Assembly (NCBI RefSeq): GCF_038789205.1
Contig: NZ_CP128355.1
Location: 434,001 to 498,000 of the forward strand
Length of the DNA: 64,000 bases
Origin: Staphylococcus hsinchuensis
GTDB taxonomy: Bacteria; Bacillota; Bacilli; Staphylococcales; Staphylococcaceae
Direction: 5' to 3'
Below the pieces are notes generated by a model. The model ran no database searches. It was not told where the DNA came from and was given only the letters and a program-made list of their open reading frames with translations. Below, one piece after another: positions 38,953 through 48,814 of this stretch. The position numbers and the translations under genes are program-made. Every line of letters starts with the position of its first letter. The stretch's first letter is position 1.

Positions 38953-40387
38953 TATGATACCTCTTTAGCTTTTTGACATTTTTGTCTATCTTGTGAGGTG
39001 AATAACTTTGATTTTTTTCTTCTTTTATTAAGTCAGTCGTACTAGGGCTAATAGCGTTTTGTTTCAAGTGCTTTCTTCTCTGACTACGAGCATGTTGTAT
39101 ATCCTTTATATCAATTGAATAATCAGATAAATCAGGAGATATAGCTGTACAAAGGAATTCATCTCTATAAAACACGCGTATTTCAGCCATATCATTGGGA
39201 TTGTAACGAATCAGTACATATTCACCTACATAAGCTGCTAAATTCGTATTACTATATCTAAATCCTTGAAAATGAATACCATCTGAATGGATTTTTCTAG
39301 ATTTAGGAATCTCTAGTAAGAGTAAATCGAGTTGTTCTAAACTACTGGGCATATTGGGGAAAAAGAGATTACTATTCCATCGACTTGTTGGTGAACAACC
39401 AATAGAACTGTGTTCTTTGTGATTATAGTCTTCAATCAAAAATTGGCGTAATTTTTCTTCGAACTCTTGAAATTCTAGTAAATTTTTAAACTCATCGTTA
39501 TTGTTTATATATCCAGGAATTTGCTCTAGGAATGTTTGATTGACTGTTTGAAAGAATCTTTCTATTTTTCCACGACCTCGTGGCACGCCAACTTTTGAAA
39601 ACATTAAATTAATTTTCAAATCAACAGCGACTTGTTCCATATGATGTGAAGTAAAGTCACTTCCATGGTCAGTATAGAACTTTTCAGGAATCCCACATAT
39701 TGGCCATCTTGTATCACTCTTATTCCAAATAGCTTGATGTAGTGTTAGGGCAGTATTCTTGGCATTAGGACTATCAAATGTTAAAAAGTAGCCTGCAATT
39801 GCACGACTATAATCATCCATAATAATGGTTAACCACGGTCTATTGATGTTACCTTTTTGATCTAATATATAGACATCTAGCAAAGTATGGTCGGCTTGCC
39901 ATATTTCATTGGGTCTTGAGGATTCTCTTATTTGTATTAAATCGTACTTATTTTGATAGTATTTTTCACCTTGGTTAGAGAAATCAATAACAGACTTAGG
40001 CATTGCTTTAATAATACTATAAACTTGTTTGTAGCTTGGTTTATCAAAATTATTTTCTATACAATAATTAACGATTTTCCTATGAATTGTAGCAATACTA
40101 TTTCTTTTATTCTTGAGTGAAAGGCGTTTAATCTCGTCAATTATGTTTTGTTCTAATTTATGATCACCTTTATCAACTCTTGTATTATGAATTAGACCAG
40201 TAAGCCCTTCTTCCTTATATAATTTATTCCACCTATAAAGTGTACTTAATGCAATGTCCTTATTTTTAGAAATACTTGATAAAGATTGATTTCCCAAGAT
40301 AAAAGGTTTTATTATATTGTACTTTTGAGTAGCTTCTTTACGTTTGGCTTCAGAAAAATTAGTTAGATACTTCTCCTTGTTTTTCAT
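38945..40387 (-). CDS. DDE transposase (Tn552 p480/TniA-like)
   Basis: A 480-residue transposase of the Mu/Tn5053/Tn552 type. An N-terminal HTH (FILGNQSLSSISKNKDIALS, near 29-48) precedes the retroviral-integrase-like core with the catalytic triad in WQADHTLLD (D166), FYTDHGSDF (D240) and GKIERFFQT (E276), then a C-terminal beta barrel. The length equals Tn552 p480. It starts 29 bases inside the end of the resolvase gene, so expression is coupled. The intact frame and triad suggest an active enzyme. Confidence 0.93.
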   Translation of the reverse strand: MKNKEKYLTNFSEAKRKEATQKYNIIKPFILGNQSLSSISKNKDIALSTLYRWNKLYKEEGLTGLIHNTRVDKGDHKLEQNIIDEIKRLSLKNKRNSIATIHRKIVNYCIENNFDKPSYKQVYSIIKAMPKSVIDFSNQGEKYYQNKYDLIQIRESSRPNEIWQADHTLLDVYILDQKGNINRPWLTIIMDDYSRAIAGYFLTFDSPNAKNTALTLHQAIWNKSDTRWPICGIPEKFYTDHGSDFTSHHMEQVAVDLKINLMFSKVGVPRGRGKIERFFQTVNQTFLEQIPGYINNNDEFKNLLEFQEFEEKLRQFLIEDYNHKEHSSIGCSPTSRWNSNLFFPNMPSSLEQLDLLLLEIPKSRKIHSDGIHFQGFRYSNTNLAAYVGEYVLIRYNPNDMAEIRVFYRDEFLCTAISPDLSDYSIDIKDIQHARSQRRKHLKQNAISPSTTDLIKEEKNQSYSPHKIDKNVKKLKRYHND

Positions 40388-40952
40388 CTTCCTTGTCCTC
40401 CAATTTATTGAGGTAACGATAAATAGTTGTACGTGAAACTTGCCATTGTTCTGCTATTGTTTTAATGGGTGTGCCATTATCATAAAGCGTCTTAAGTAAA
40501 TTCAAATCTTGTTTATTTAATTTTTCAGGCCTCCCTCCATATCTTCCTCTTGCACGTGCCGCAATTCGGCCAGCTGAAGAACGTTCTAAAATTAAATTAC
40601 GTTCAAATTCTGCAAATGCTGCGAATAAATGAAATAATAATTGTCCTGTAGAACTTGATTTATCCATCGTTATATTTTCTTCTAAACTATGAAAACTCAC
40701 GCCTCGTTCGTTAAGTTCATTAACTAATGTGATTAAATCCTCCATGTTACGTCCTAGTCTATCTAGTCTCCAAACAACAATGGTATCTCCTGACCTCGCA
40801 AATTCAATTGCTTTATCTAAACCAGGTCTTTTACTTTTTGAACCACTCATATGGTCATTAAATATCTTTTCACAACCATGTGTATTTAATCGATCTTCCT
40901 GTAAATTTAAATTTTGTAATCCAGTTGAAACTCTTGCATAACCTATTTTCAA
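40359..40952 (-). CDS. Tn552-type serine resolvase (BinR-like)
   Basis: A 197-residue small serine recombinase: IGYARVSTGLQ with catalytic Ser9, WRLDRLGRNMEDLITLV, AEFERNLILERSSAGRIAAR and a C-terminal HTH PIKTIAEQWQVSRTTIYRYL. It resolves cointegrates formed during transposition. Initiation is at TTG 40952, 8 bases after AGGAGG. It is more Tn3/Bin-like than the Sin-like protein at 37333. Its res site should be in 40953-41100. Confidence 0.88.
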   Translation of the reverse strand: MKIGYARVSTGLQNLNLQEDRLNTHGCEKIFNDHMSGSKSKRPGLDKAIEFARSGDTIVVWRLDRLGRNMEDLITLVNELNERGVSFHSLEENITMDKSSSTGQLLFHLFAAFAEFERNLILERSSAGRIAARARGRYGGRPEKLNKQDLNLLKTLYDNGTPIKTIAEQWQVSRTTIYRYLNKLEDKEDEKQGEVSN

Positions 40953-41100
40953 AATACAAACCTCCTATATACACCTTCAGTGTACCATAACTTAATCACA
41001 AGATCTTTTTTGAACATAGATTTTTTGTTGGGTTTTTGAACACATAATTCTATGTAATACATACTTATTTAGACATAAAAAACGAGTGTACAGAAAATGG
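40953..41100. promoter_or_regulatory. Probable res site of the transposon resolvase
   Basis: 148 bases between the resolvase gene and the ArsR-type gene, AT-rich with repeated short inverted parts (AACATAGATT, AATTCTATGTAA, TGTACC/TGTACA). Tn552-type resolvases bind directly upstream of their gene; exact subsites were not resolved by eye. Confidence 0.4.
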
Positions 41101-41805
41101 TTATTTTTTGCACACTTTCGTTGACCATAAATTTAATTCTTCGCATAATGCTTTTTTGCCATATGGTGTGAGAATTATTTCTCTTTTCATATTCCCTTCT
41201 CTTAACCATCCTAGTTCTAAAAATTTTTTCGTTAAAGCTAACGATAAAGGGCCAGCCAGGTGGTTTTGTCTTACCGTCCAATCAATATGTAACGGCAATG
41301 AATGAACATTAATATTTAGTTTGGCAATATTAATACCTAACTTACTAATCCATAATTCTCCGTCATGTGTCAGTTTATAACGAGAATTATCAGTTTCTTT
41401 TATGTATCCTTTTGTCATTAAAGCCTTTGTAATTTTAACACCCAGTTCTCCAGCCAAATGTCCATAACATGTTCTAGCAAATTCTAGTTTTTTCTTTTTT
41501 GTAAAATCATTTAACGAATTGGAAACTAAAGGTCCTGATACATTGGCAATTGACTCAATAGCTTTAGCTACTTCTTCATTAGATAACTGGTAGTATCTAA
41601 ACCTGCCTTGCCGTCTTACTATAATAAGATTACCTTCTATTAATTTTTTTAAGTGAGAACTTGCTGTTTGGGGAGAAACATTTGCTGACTTTGCCAATTC
41701 ACTTGCTGTTAGTGCGTGCATACCAGATAAATCCATTAATATTGACATTCTTGTAGCGTCACCTATTAATTGAGCAGTTTGAGTAATATTACTGTAAATA
41801 TTCAT
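41101..41805 (-). CDS. ArsR-type winged-helix regulator, cargo of the transposon
   Basis: A 234-residue regulator with an N-terminal ArsR HTH (TASELAKSANVSPQTASSHL, then KKLIEGNLIIVRRQGRFRYY, about residues 32-72) and a longer C-terminal domain with HIDWTVRQNHLAGPLSLALT, as in ArsR/GntR-like drug-sensing regulators rather than short metal sensors. No metal-binding Cys motif stands out. AGGGGGT precedes ATG 41805. It is divergent from the MFS exporter by 110 bases and probably represses it; TATAACAAG at 41834 and CTTGTTTTATA at 41884 could be operator halves. The inducer is unknown. Confidence 0.85.
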   Translation of the reverse strand: MNIYSNITQTAQLIGDATRMSILMDLSGMHALTASELAKSANVSPQTASSHLKKLIEGNLIIVRRQGRFRYYQLSNEEVAKAIESIANVSGPLVSNSLNDFTKKKKLEFARTCYGHLAGELGVKITKALMTKGYIKETDNSRYKLTHDGELWISKLGINIAKLNINVHSLPLHIDWTVRQNHLAGPLSLALTKKFLELGWLREGNMKREIILTPYGKKALCEELNLWSTKVCKK

Positions 41806-41915
41806 AGTTAATACCCCCTTTATATATCACTAGTATAACAAGCATTTATTTCGACATTCATTTAAATATTCTTATTTTATACTTGTTTTATAAAAGTTGA
41901 AAGGTGGGTTTTAAA

Positions 41916-43277
41916 ATGAAAAGAAACAGCCTCATTCACGAAAATTTAATTATACTAGTCACCAGTTTAGGTATGTTTTTATCAACATTAGATACTGGCA
42001 TTATTAATGTGGCCTTACCTACACTAACAAACGTATTTGATTCAAATTTAACTATAATGATGTGGACAGTAACATTATATACACTTATGTTAGTATCATT
42101 TATCACTCTGTTTGGTAAAATATCAGACGCTATAGGAAAAATAAAAATATTTAATTTCGGCATAATCTTATTTGGAATAGCTTCTTTATTATGCGCATTA
42201 TCTTCAACAGAGTATTTCCTTATTATTTTTAGAGCTATACAAGGTATAGGAGCAGCTATGGTACAAGCAACGGCAGCTGCACTTATTACATCTTATGTTT
42301 CTAATGATAAACAAGGAAAGGGTTTAGGTATATTTAGTATGGCACTCGGCTTAGGACCTATACTTGGGCCAAGTATAGGCTCTATATTATTAAACTTTAG
42401 TAATTGGTCTATGATTTTTTGGATTAATATACCTATCATCATACTTATAGTAGTCATAAACCAGGTTTTCATAGGAGAATTAAACGAGGAAAGATTTAAA
42501 TTAAATTTTGACTTTATAGGCAATATTTTAATGGTTGTAATGTTATCCTCACTCATTTTAGCTATAACTTTTTTAAAATCTCAGTTTATAATCGTTCTTT
42601 TGATAATATTTTTGATTAGTTTATGGCTATTTATAAAGTGGGAATCAAAAGTTAAATTCCCATTAATTCCTGTAACATGGTTACAAAATAAAATGATGTT
42701 GTCCCTACTATTTGGCATTTTCACTTTAGGAGGTTCTATGTCTTTAGGTTTCATTATCCCACCTTTTTATATAGAACAAAATCTTAAGTTAAATACATTG
42801 ATTGTAGGAATAGTTAACCTTTCTGCGCCATTAGGAATGGTTATTATGTCACAATTTTCTAATAAACTAACAAAAAAATTCAACAATCAATTATTGCTAA
42901 CTTTAAGTATATTACTGATGGGAATATCTTATTTAGTTATTGGTCTACTTCAATATAACCTATTGATATGGAAACTTATTGTACTGTTATTATTCTTTGG
43001 CTTTGGATGTGGTATATACTTACCTATTAATACTAGAAGTATTTTAAATTTAGTCAAAAAATCACAACAAGCTACAGCTGGATCATTACAAAGAATGATT
43101 CAAAATTTGGGAATTGCTTTATATTCATCTGTAAGTTCTATCACTATACAAATATTTAAGAACCACCATAATATGATTCATGGGTATATTGTCCTATGGA
43201 TTATGGCTTCTATTATTTTATTTATTGGATTTATCTTGTCAGTTAAAAATTTACTGGGTTATAAAAAAACTGAGTAA
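41916..43277 (+). CDS. DHA2-type MFS drug exporter, cargo of the transposon
   Basis: A 453-residue proton-driven exporter with about 14 hydrophobic segments. Family motifs are TLDTGIINVALPTL near residue 26 (motif D1), GKISDAIGKIKIF near 70 (motif A), RAIQGIGAAMVQATAAALI (motif B) and LGLGPILGPSIG (motif C, the antiporter motif). This matches DHA2 drug/H+ antiporters such as the QacA/LmrB group. ATG 41916 follows AAAGGTGGG; the frame opens at 41904 inside that site. Together with the divergent ArsR gene it replaces beta-lactamase genes in this Tn552-type element. The drug or toxin exported is unknown. Confidence 0.85.
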   Translation: MKRNSLIHENLIILVTSLGMFLSTLDTGIINVALPTLTNVFDSNLTIMMWTVTLYTLMLVSFITLFGKISDAIGKIKIFNFGIILFGIASLLCALSSTEYFLIIFRAIQGIGAAMVQATAAALITSYVSNDKQGKGLGIFSMALGLGPILGPSIGSILLNFSNWSMIFWINIPIIILIVVINQVFIGELNEERFKLNFDFIGNILMVVMLSSLILAITFLKSQFIIVLLIIFLISLWLFIKWESKVKFPLIPVTWLQNKMMLSLLFGIFTLGGSMSLGFIIPPFYIEQNLKLNTLIVGIVNLSAPLGMVIMSQFSNKLTKKFNNQLLLTLSILLMGISYLVIGLLQYNLLIWKLIVLLLFFGFGCGIYLPINTRSILNLVKKSQQATAGSLQRMIQNLGIALYSSVSSITIQIFKNHHNMIHGYIVLWIMASIILFIGFILSVKNLLGYKKTE

Positions 43278-43279
43278 TA

Positions 43280-43388
43280 GTTTAGTCATAGTAATCGATA
43301 ATAAGAAAAGCAATGTACACTTTGATATTGTACATTGCTTTTCTTATTTATTAGGTAAAATCATTCTCATATATCAAGTAAAGTGACA
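43280..43388 (-). repeat. Right terminal inverted repeat of the Tn552-type element
   Basis: About 109 bases complementary to 38051-38159. It includes a 19-bp hairpin at 43300-43348 (AATAAGAAAAGCAATGTAC and its complement) that doubles as terminator for the MFS gene ending at 43277. The element ends at AAGTGACA (43381-43388). Confidence 0.9.
43300..43348 (+). terminator. Hairpin terminator within right inverted repeat
   Basis: AATAAGAAAAGCAATGTAC and GTACATTGCTTTTCTTATT, a perfect 19-bp stem with an 11-base loop, 22 bases after the MFS stop and followed by a T-rich stretch. Confidence 0.8.
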
Positions 43389-43558
43389 TATATGACGCCG
43401 TTTGTCCATTTGTATTTGGTTTACATAATCATTTATTATGTAAATAATTTATATTAGATGAGTAGTAGCCAATGACTACAGTGATTATTTCTTTATTAAA
43501 TTGCTTATATCTATTTTTCGTTAAAATCATACTATAAAATTAACTTTGCAACATAACC
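43389..43558. mobile_element. Right flank of the transposon: palindrome and degraded IS431 end
   Basis: 43420-43444 is a perfect 10-bp inverted repeat (TTTACATAAT / ATTATGTAAA), perhaps part of a res or plasmid site. From about 43450 the sequence matches the IS431 transposase start region (AGTAGCCAATGACTACAGTG, TTATTAAATTGCTTATATCT) with a deletion of the start codon and ribosome site, ending with AACTTTGCAACATAACC at 43542-43558, an IS431 terminal repeat with one substitution. The terminal repeat overlaps the 3' end of the second gtfB. Confidence 0.8.
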
Positions 43559-44880
43559 TTAATTTTATTAATGAGTTTTTCAGGTTCAATTTCATTTGAA
43601 TAATTTTTCTGTAATTGTAATCTAGTTAGATATGTTTTCTTACTATTAGACATTTTTTGCAACATTGTTGTCAAATTATTAATATCTTTTTTCATAACAA
43701 TATTTTCAGGCGCTGTAAACATACGATTATGTGCTTCATCATGCGTTGCAAATATCACCATATCATTTTCAAATGCTCGACCAACTGCATTCAATAGTTC
43801 ATTACCTTTATTGTTATCTAAATAAATATCACATCGTTGATATAATGATTCAATTGTCTCTTCATTCGCCACTGGATACAATCGAACATTATCATATTTC
43901 ATTAAATCTAATAGCCTATTAGACATTTCTGTAATAGCTGCTATATGAAATTGATATTCACTATTACTTTTTACTAATTCTTCAATACAGAGCAATTGAT
44001 CGGAATTTGTTAAAGTTAATATATTTCTAGTAAATTGGTTTTGCTTTCGGTAACTATAAAGATAGCCACCTCTAATTACTTTATCACGTTCTTTATCACA
44101 AAGCCCTTGGCGAATTTTTAGATATTCATCTCTATTTGGTATTATGATTGAATAATTTCTATTTAACGATTCATCAAACATAAGTTTCATATTTCCTGGA
44201 ATAGTTCCATGACTATTTTCTTGCCAAACGAGAATTCCCTTTCCAATTGTATTCATTCTATATAACGCGATAAAAGGCATCGCTAGTGAATTAAAGATAA
44301 TTACATCCAAATCTACATTTAGTTGTTTTAAGTAATATATGACAAATGCTTCTTGAGACTTGAAAAAGTGTGTCTTGTTTTTCCAGTTTAATACGTAGTC
44401 TCCAGTCACATAATTTTCATAGATAATTTCTTTGCCTAGGTGATCAAAGTACTTTTTCATTATAGCTTTACCAGCTAAATCATAAATAGCTTCAGCAAAT
44501 TTAAACCCCTTCTTATTGTAAAAATCAACTATGCGTAATCGTTGCTTATTATCCAACCACTCAACTCGGTTTACAATACGAGACTTGAAATTGGATTGAT
44601 AGAAAATTTTACCTCTTATTTCCCCTAAATTTTTTATTTTACCCATATCATTTGTACCTGTAATTTCCCAGTGGGTTGGCACCTCTACTTCATTAAAGAA
44701 TAAAGGTTTATCAGTTTGTTTAATTGGATTTTGAGCGAAAAATTGGTAAGGAGAGGTAACATCATCTGGTAAAAAGCCATCATCCTCTAAACAAATTGTC
44801 AAATGTTGATACCCTGCAAGTTTCAATGAACGATGTAATAATTGTGAATTAAAATGATAATTATCAAATATATTAATCAT
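43540..44880 (-). CDS. gtfB: Accessory Sec glycosylation subunit GtfB (second cluster), C-terminus altered by IS end
   Basis: A 446-residue GtfB paralog (MINIFDNYHFNSQLLHRSLK ... EDDGFLPDDVTSPYQF) aligned with the first GtfB over the full length but strongly diverged. The final residues KVMLQS and the stop codon are encoded in the IS431 terminal repeat that starts at 43558 (minus), whereas the first copy ends NAALNAVIE. So the natural 3' end was replaced, changing only the last 5 or so residues; function is probably kept. The ATG overlaps the gtfA stop by 8 bases. It works with the second GtfA on the giant adhesin upstream. Confidence 0.88.
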   Translation of the reverse strand: MINIFDNYHFNSQLLHRSLKLAGYQHLTICLEDDGFLPDDVTSPYQFFAQNPIKQTDKPLFFNEVEVPTHWEITGTNDMGKIKNLGEIRGKIFYQSNFKSRIVNRVEWLDNKQRLRIVDFYNKKGFKFAEAIYDLAGKAIMKKYFDHLGKEIIYENYVTGDYVLNWKNKTHFFKSQEAFVIYYLKQLNVDLDVIIFNSLAMPFIALYRMNTIGKGILVWQENSHGTIPGNMKLMFDESLNRNYSIIIPNRDEYLKIRQGLCDKERDKVIRGGYLYSYRKQNQFTRNILTLTNSDQLLCIEELVKSNSEYQFHIAAITEMSNRLLDLMKYDNVRLYPVANEETIESLYQRCDIYLDNNKGNELLNAVGRAFENDMVIFATHDEAHNRMFTAPENIVMKKDINNLTTMLQKMSNSKKTYLTRLQLQKNYSNEIEPEKLINKIKVMLQS

Positions 44881-46384
44881 GTAGCACCTCGTTAATTAGC
44901 ATACTCCATTTTTCTACTATTTTCTGAGTTAAAAATTCGCTAGCAATTTCATATGATGTGCGTTCTGGATTTTTTGGTCCATTTTTAAAATATTTCACAA
45001 TATATGAAGCTAGTTCATTAATCTTCTCTTCTTCATCTGCAGATTCTACATTTTCAGACATCAGATATCCATTTTCACCATTACGAATAAATGTTGGATT
45101 ACCATAATTTACATTAAATCCTATCATTCCTAAACCAGAGCCTACAGCCTCCATCAATGTCAAACCGAAACCTTCACTTTGTGAAGCAGATGCAAATAAT
45201 TCATACTTTGAATAAACATCTTGCAAATTAACATGGCCCTTTAATGTAATATATTCTTGCGCATTATTTTCATAAACAATTTGTTCTATTTTATCTTTTT
45301 CTCCACCTTGACCATATATATCAAACGTTAATTTAGGAATTTCTTTTTTGGCCTTCACAACTGCTTTAGCAATCCAGTCTACATGCTTCTCTTTAGCCAG
45401 TCGTGATGCTGTTAGCATTGAATATGGCAGTCTCTTTTTCTCTGGATGAATAAGTTGATTTAAGCTACCTACAGGAACTGTTCTGATTAATGGATTATCA
45501 TAAGTATATTTAGAAAAATGTTGACTTAAAATACGATTTTGTAAATCGGTCGCAGTAATAAAGAAGTCCACAAATTTTGCATTTCTAAATTGATATTCAT
45601 AGTAGTTATTCCACAATATATTATCGCCATCGGTGGCATTATCAATAAAATGTTCTGCATGAACTACCACACCTAATTTACTAGCGCCTTTATTTTGTAA
45701 TACTGCTTGACCAATTTCTGTAGCTCTATCTAAGATTACGATATCTTTATTTGATAAATTTAATTTATTCATGAAATATGCAACAAATTCTGATTTACTA
45801 TAGAGCTGTGCATCGTCAAAGACAAAGACACTTTCTTTATCATCTATATATTCCTTATATGCAATTGTTCCATCTTCATTGTAAAACTGTCTCATATATA
45901 TCTTGGCATAATTTTGATAAGGGGCATAATATTCAGAAAACACTCTCGTATAACTAAAGAAATCTTTTCTTACTAAATAGCCTTCAATGACAAACTCCAC
46001 TCTATCCACATAATTTTTATCTGCATTTTTCATATAACATGTTGAAAATGAACTTTTATCATAATCAAAATACAATCTTTTGATTTTGCCATTATCCTCT
46101 ATATGTGTAATTTCGTTACCGATTTCACCTATTAAATCATCTAAAGTATAAGTTGTTGGTGCGATTTTTATATCACTAAAATATTGATATAACCAAATTA
46201 CTTCATCATCTTTAAATCCTAGATTATCAGTCAATGTTTGGATGTTTTCAGAAGATATGAAATCTAAAAAAATAAATTTTATATTTCTATTCAACTGTCT
46301 CAATAATTTAGCTCTGTATGCTTGAGCATATTCAATACCACTACTTGCCCAACCTATGCCAAAATTCACATTATATACAGTCAT
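44873..46384 (-). CDS. gtfA: Accessory Sec glycosyltransferase GtfA (second cluster)
   Basis: A 503-residue GT4 glycosyltransferase starting MTVYNVNFGIGWASSGIEYA. It has the same layout as the first GtfA: beta-rich insert, SRLAKEKHVDWIAKAV and the donor-binding SEGFGLTLMEAVGSGLGMIG (E-x7-E). It should transfer GlcNAc to serines of the adhesin encoded in this cluster. A G-rich ribosome site (AGGGGGGG) precedes ATG 46384. secA2 ends 18 bases upstream. Divergence from the first GtfA is spread over the whole length, with the N-terminus and donor site most conserved. Confidence 0.92.
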   Translation of the reverse strand: MTVYNVNFGIGWASSGIEYAQAYRAKLLRQLNRNIKFIFLDFISSENIQTLTDNLGFKDDEVIWLYQYFSDIKIAPTTYTLDDLIGEIGNEITHIEDNGKIKRLYFDYDKSSFSTCYMKNADKNYVDRVEFVIEGYLVRKDFFSYTRVFSEYYAPYQNYAKIYMRQFYNEDGTIAYKEYIDDKESVFVFDDAQLYSKSEFVAYFMNKLNLSNKDIVILDRATEIGQAVLQNKGASKLGVVVHAEHFIDNATDGDNILWNNYYEYQFRNAKFVDFFITATDLQNRILSQHFSKYTYDNPLIRTVPVGSLNQLIHPEKKRLPYSMLTASRLAKEKHVDWIAKAVVKAKKEIPKLTFDIYGQGGEKDKIEQIVYENNAQEYITLKGHVNLQDVYSKYELFASASQSEGFGLTLMEAVGSGLGMIGFNVNYGNPTFIRNGENGYLMSENVESADEEEKINELASYIVKYFKNGPKNPERTSYEIASEFLTQKIVEKWSMLINEVLHD

Positions 46385-46402
46385 CGTACCCCCCCCTATA
46401 TG

Positions 46403-48793
46403 TTATGGGAAATAAATCACAAGATCTCCATGTTTATCAAATGTAATAATACTTAAACACAAATTCCTTATAATATTTCGCTTTAATTTCATAGTCATAA
46501 TTTCATATGATTCTAATGCAACTTTATGGTATTCATATATGGCATTTCTTTGGCCATTTTGACGATTATTAACGTTAGATTTTAGTTGTTGAAGATAATC
46601 TACTTGTTCAATCCATGCCATATCGATTGCTTTAATAATTGATTTTTGTATGTAGCGTAATATGAAATATGGATCTGATGCTTTCTTTTGATTATCCTCA
46701 AATTGATGTATAAAATGTTGTATTAAAAAGTTAACAATTGCCTCTTGGTTAAATACATCTATCTTTACATTATTCGATTCAAAGTTGAAAGATAGATTTT
46801 TATAGATATAGCTAATTATGTCTTTTTTATCATTTATATTAAATTTTTTTAAATCGTTTCTAAAAACATCCTTAGCTAATTGCTTATAATCAAATTGGTT
46901 TTTGTCAACCATATCTAAAATACGGTCTCTTTCTTTATAAATTAAATCTCTTTGTACACTAATGCTTTTTTCAAATTCATTAGCCATCTCACGTTGAACA
47001 ATAGATGTCTCTTCTGAAACAGTCTGTGCTTTGTTTACAATGTTATTAACTTTCATTTGGAAAATCTTACTATTTTCTAAAATTTCACTATTAATTTTTT
47101 TCAACTTGTCGTTCTCTATCATTTTAGATTGACTCCATTTTTTAACAATGTAATCATCTAATGAAACAAATATTTGAGATACCCCTGGGTCACCTTGACG
47201 ACCAGAACGCCCTCTTAACTGTCTATCTACACGACTATTTTCCATATGTTCGTTAATGATGACTGCTAAACCACCAATTTCATGAACTCCTTCTGCTAAT
47301 TTAATATCTGTACCACGTCCTGCCATACTTGTAGCCACAGTGACTGCTGCTCTATTGCCTGCTTCCGAAATCATTTGAGCTTCTTTAGAAACATTTTGAG
47401 CAATTAATAAGTTATTAGGTATATCTAATTGGAATAGATTAGCTGAAAAATATTCAGCTGCTTCTGCAGTTCTAGTTATCAAAAGAACTGGCTGAGATTT
47501 TTTATGTTTTTCAACCACAAAATCAATGATAGCTTGGTTTTTTTCTTCCATATTTGCGAATACTCTATCTTCTAAATCTTGTCTCTGAATAGGTTTGTCA
47601 GTGGGAATCTCAACTACGATTTTCGAATATAACTCAAAAAACTCCTTTTCTCCTTGTTTGCCTGTTCCAGTCATTCCTGCAAATTTGTCAAAGAGTTTAA
47701 ATAAGTTTTGAAATGTAATTGTAGCCATCACACTCTTATCAATGGATAATTCAACGTCTTCCTTAGCTTCAATTGCTTGATGCAAACCTGACTGTAATTT
47801 TGTACCTGGAAGCATTCGACCTGTAATCCTATCAATCAACACAATCTCTCCATTTGATACTAAATAATCTAAATTGTAATCAAATAAATACTTTGCTCTC
47901 AGTGATAAATTGATAATACGGACCAAATCAAAATTAATTTCATCATACAAATGATGAACTTTAAAGTAGTTACTTGCTTTATCAATACCCTGTTTTGTTA
48001 GCCAAATTTCTTTTTTATTTTTGTCTAGTTTAAAATGTTGCCCATCTTTAAGAGTATGTACAAATTCTTTTACAATATCAAATAAATTAGATTGTAATCG
48101 TGGTGCACCAGATATAACGAGTGGTGTTTGTGCTGCATCTAAAATGATTGAATCAACTTCATCTAGAATTGCAAACTGTAATTCAGGTAAAAATTTAGTA
48201 CGTTTGTGATCTGCTAAATTATCTGTAAGATAATCAAAGCCCAAACGCCCATTTGTAGTATAAATGATGTCATGTGCATATAGATTTTGCTTTTCACCAG
48301 CTTCATATTCATAATCTGGAATGTCTATAAATCCCAATGATGCAGTTAAGCCTAACCATTCATACAATGGTTTCATTTCCATGCAATCTCTTTTGGCTAA
48401 GTAATCATTAGTCGTAATTAAAAATGCTCTTTTACCTGTTAATGCATTTAAATATAAGGGCATCGTTGCAGTTAGCGTTTTGCCTTCTCCGGTTTGCATT
48501 TCTGCTATATTTCCCTGATGCATTACTATAGCTCCTAGCACTTGCACATCTTTGGGGTACATGCCTAGTACACGGTAGGCAGATTCTCTTACAACAGCAT
48601 ATGCTTCTGGCAAAATTTGATCTAAAGTCGCTTTAGACTCCATTATTCTCTTTTTAAATTCTTGAGTTTTTGCTTTTAATGCTTCATCAGTATATTCAGA
48701 AAAAACATGACTCATTTTATTGATACTATTTAATGTTTTATTTAGTTTTTTTAACCGCATCTTATTAATAGTATTATCAAATTTACCTGTCAT
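46403..48793 (-). CDS. secA2: Accessory preprotein translocase ATPase SecA2 (second cluster)
   Basis: A 796-residue SecA2, identical in length to the first copy but with many substitutions. [12 protein letters not shown] (Walker A), [20 protein letters not shown] (Walker B region), [10 protein letters not shown] and [14 protein letters not shown] are intact; no zinc-binding tail. GAGGTG precedes ATG 48793. Its partner channel SecY2 is encoded in the same operon. Equal length and conserved motifs argue that both SecA2 proteins are active. Confidence 0.93.
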   Translation of the reverse strand: MTGKFDNTINKMRLKKLNKTLNSINKMSHVFSEYTDEALKAKTQEFKKRIMESKATLDQILPEAYAVVRESAYRVLGMYPKDVQVLGAIVMHQGNIAEMQTGEGKTLTATMPLYLNALTGKRAFLITTNDYLAKRDCMEMKPLYEWLGLTASLGFIDIPDYEYEAGEKQNLYAHDIIYTTNGRLGFDYLTDNLADHKRTKFLPELQFAILDEVDSIILDAAQTPLVISGAPRLQSNLFDIVKEFVHTLKDGQHFKLDKNKKEIWLTKQGIDKASNYFKVHHLYDEINFDLVRIINLSLRAKYLFDYNLDYLVSNGEIVLIDRITGRMLPGTKLQSGLHQAIEAKEDVELSIDKSVMATITFQNLFKLFDKFAGMTGTGKQGEKEFFELYSKIVVEIPTDKPIQRQDLEDRVFANMEEKNQAIIDFVVEKHKKSQPVLLITRTAEAAEYFSANLFQLDIPNNLLIAQNVSKEAQMISEAGNRAAVTVATSMAGRGTDIKLAEGVHEIGGLAVIINEHMENSRVDRQLRGRSGRQGDPGVSQIFVSLDDYIVKKWSQSKMIENDKLKKINSEILENSKIFQMKVNNIVNKAQTVSEETSIVQREMANEFEKSISVQRDLIYKERDRILDMVDKNQFDYKQLAKDVFRNDLKKFNINDKKDIISYIYKNLSFNFESNNVKIDVFNQEAIVNFLIQHFIHQFEDNQKKASDPYFILRYIQKSIIKAIDMAWIEQVDYLQQLKSNVNNRQNGQRNAIYEYHKVALESYEIMTMKLKRNIIRNLCLSIITFDKHGDLVIYFP

Positions 48794-48814
48794 TATGACA
48801 CCTCTTTCTGAATT

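Larger units (their letters stand above)
38051..43388. mobile_element. Tn552-type transposon with regulator/exporter cargo
   Basis: 5338 bases bounded by inverted repeats starting TGTCACTTTACTTG at 38051 and at 43388 (minus). Between them: ATP-binding protein (271 aa) and DDE transposase (480 aa), the exact lengths known for Tn552 p271 and p480, a serine resolvase, then a divergent ArsR-type regulator and MFS exporter where Tn552 has blaI-blaR1-blaZ. The flanking 6-7 bases differ (ATCAGTA left, TATATGA right), so no target duplication remains; one flank has probably been rearranged. Confidence 0.9.

Noticed and set aside
41069-41281. Minus-strand 70-codon frame overlapping the ArsR gene
   Set aside because: Overlaps the regulator in another frame and has no start signal.
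33816-43558. SCCmec or other ccr-based cassette
   Set aside because: No ccr recombinase, mec genes or attachment repeats; only IS431, a Sin-type resolvase and a Tn552-type element are seen.
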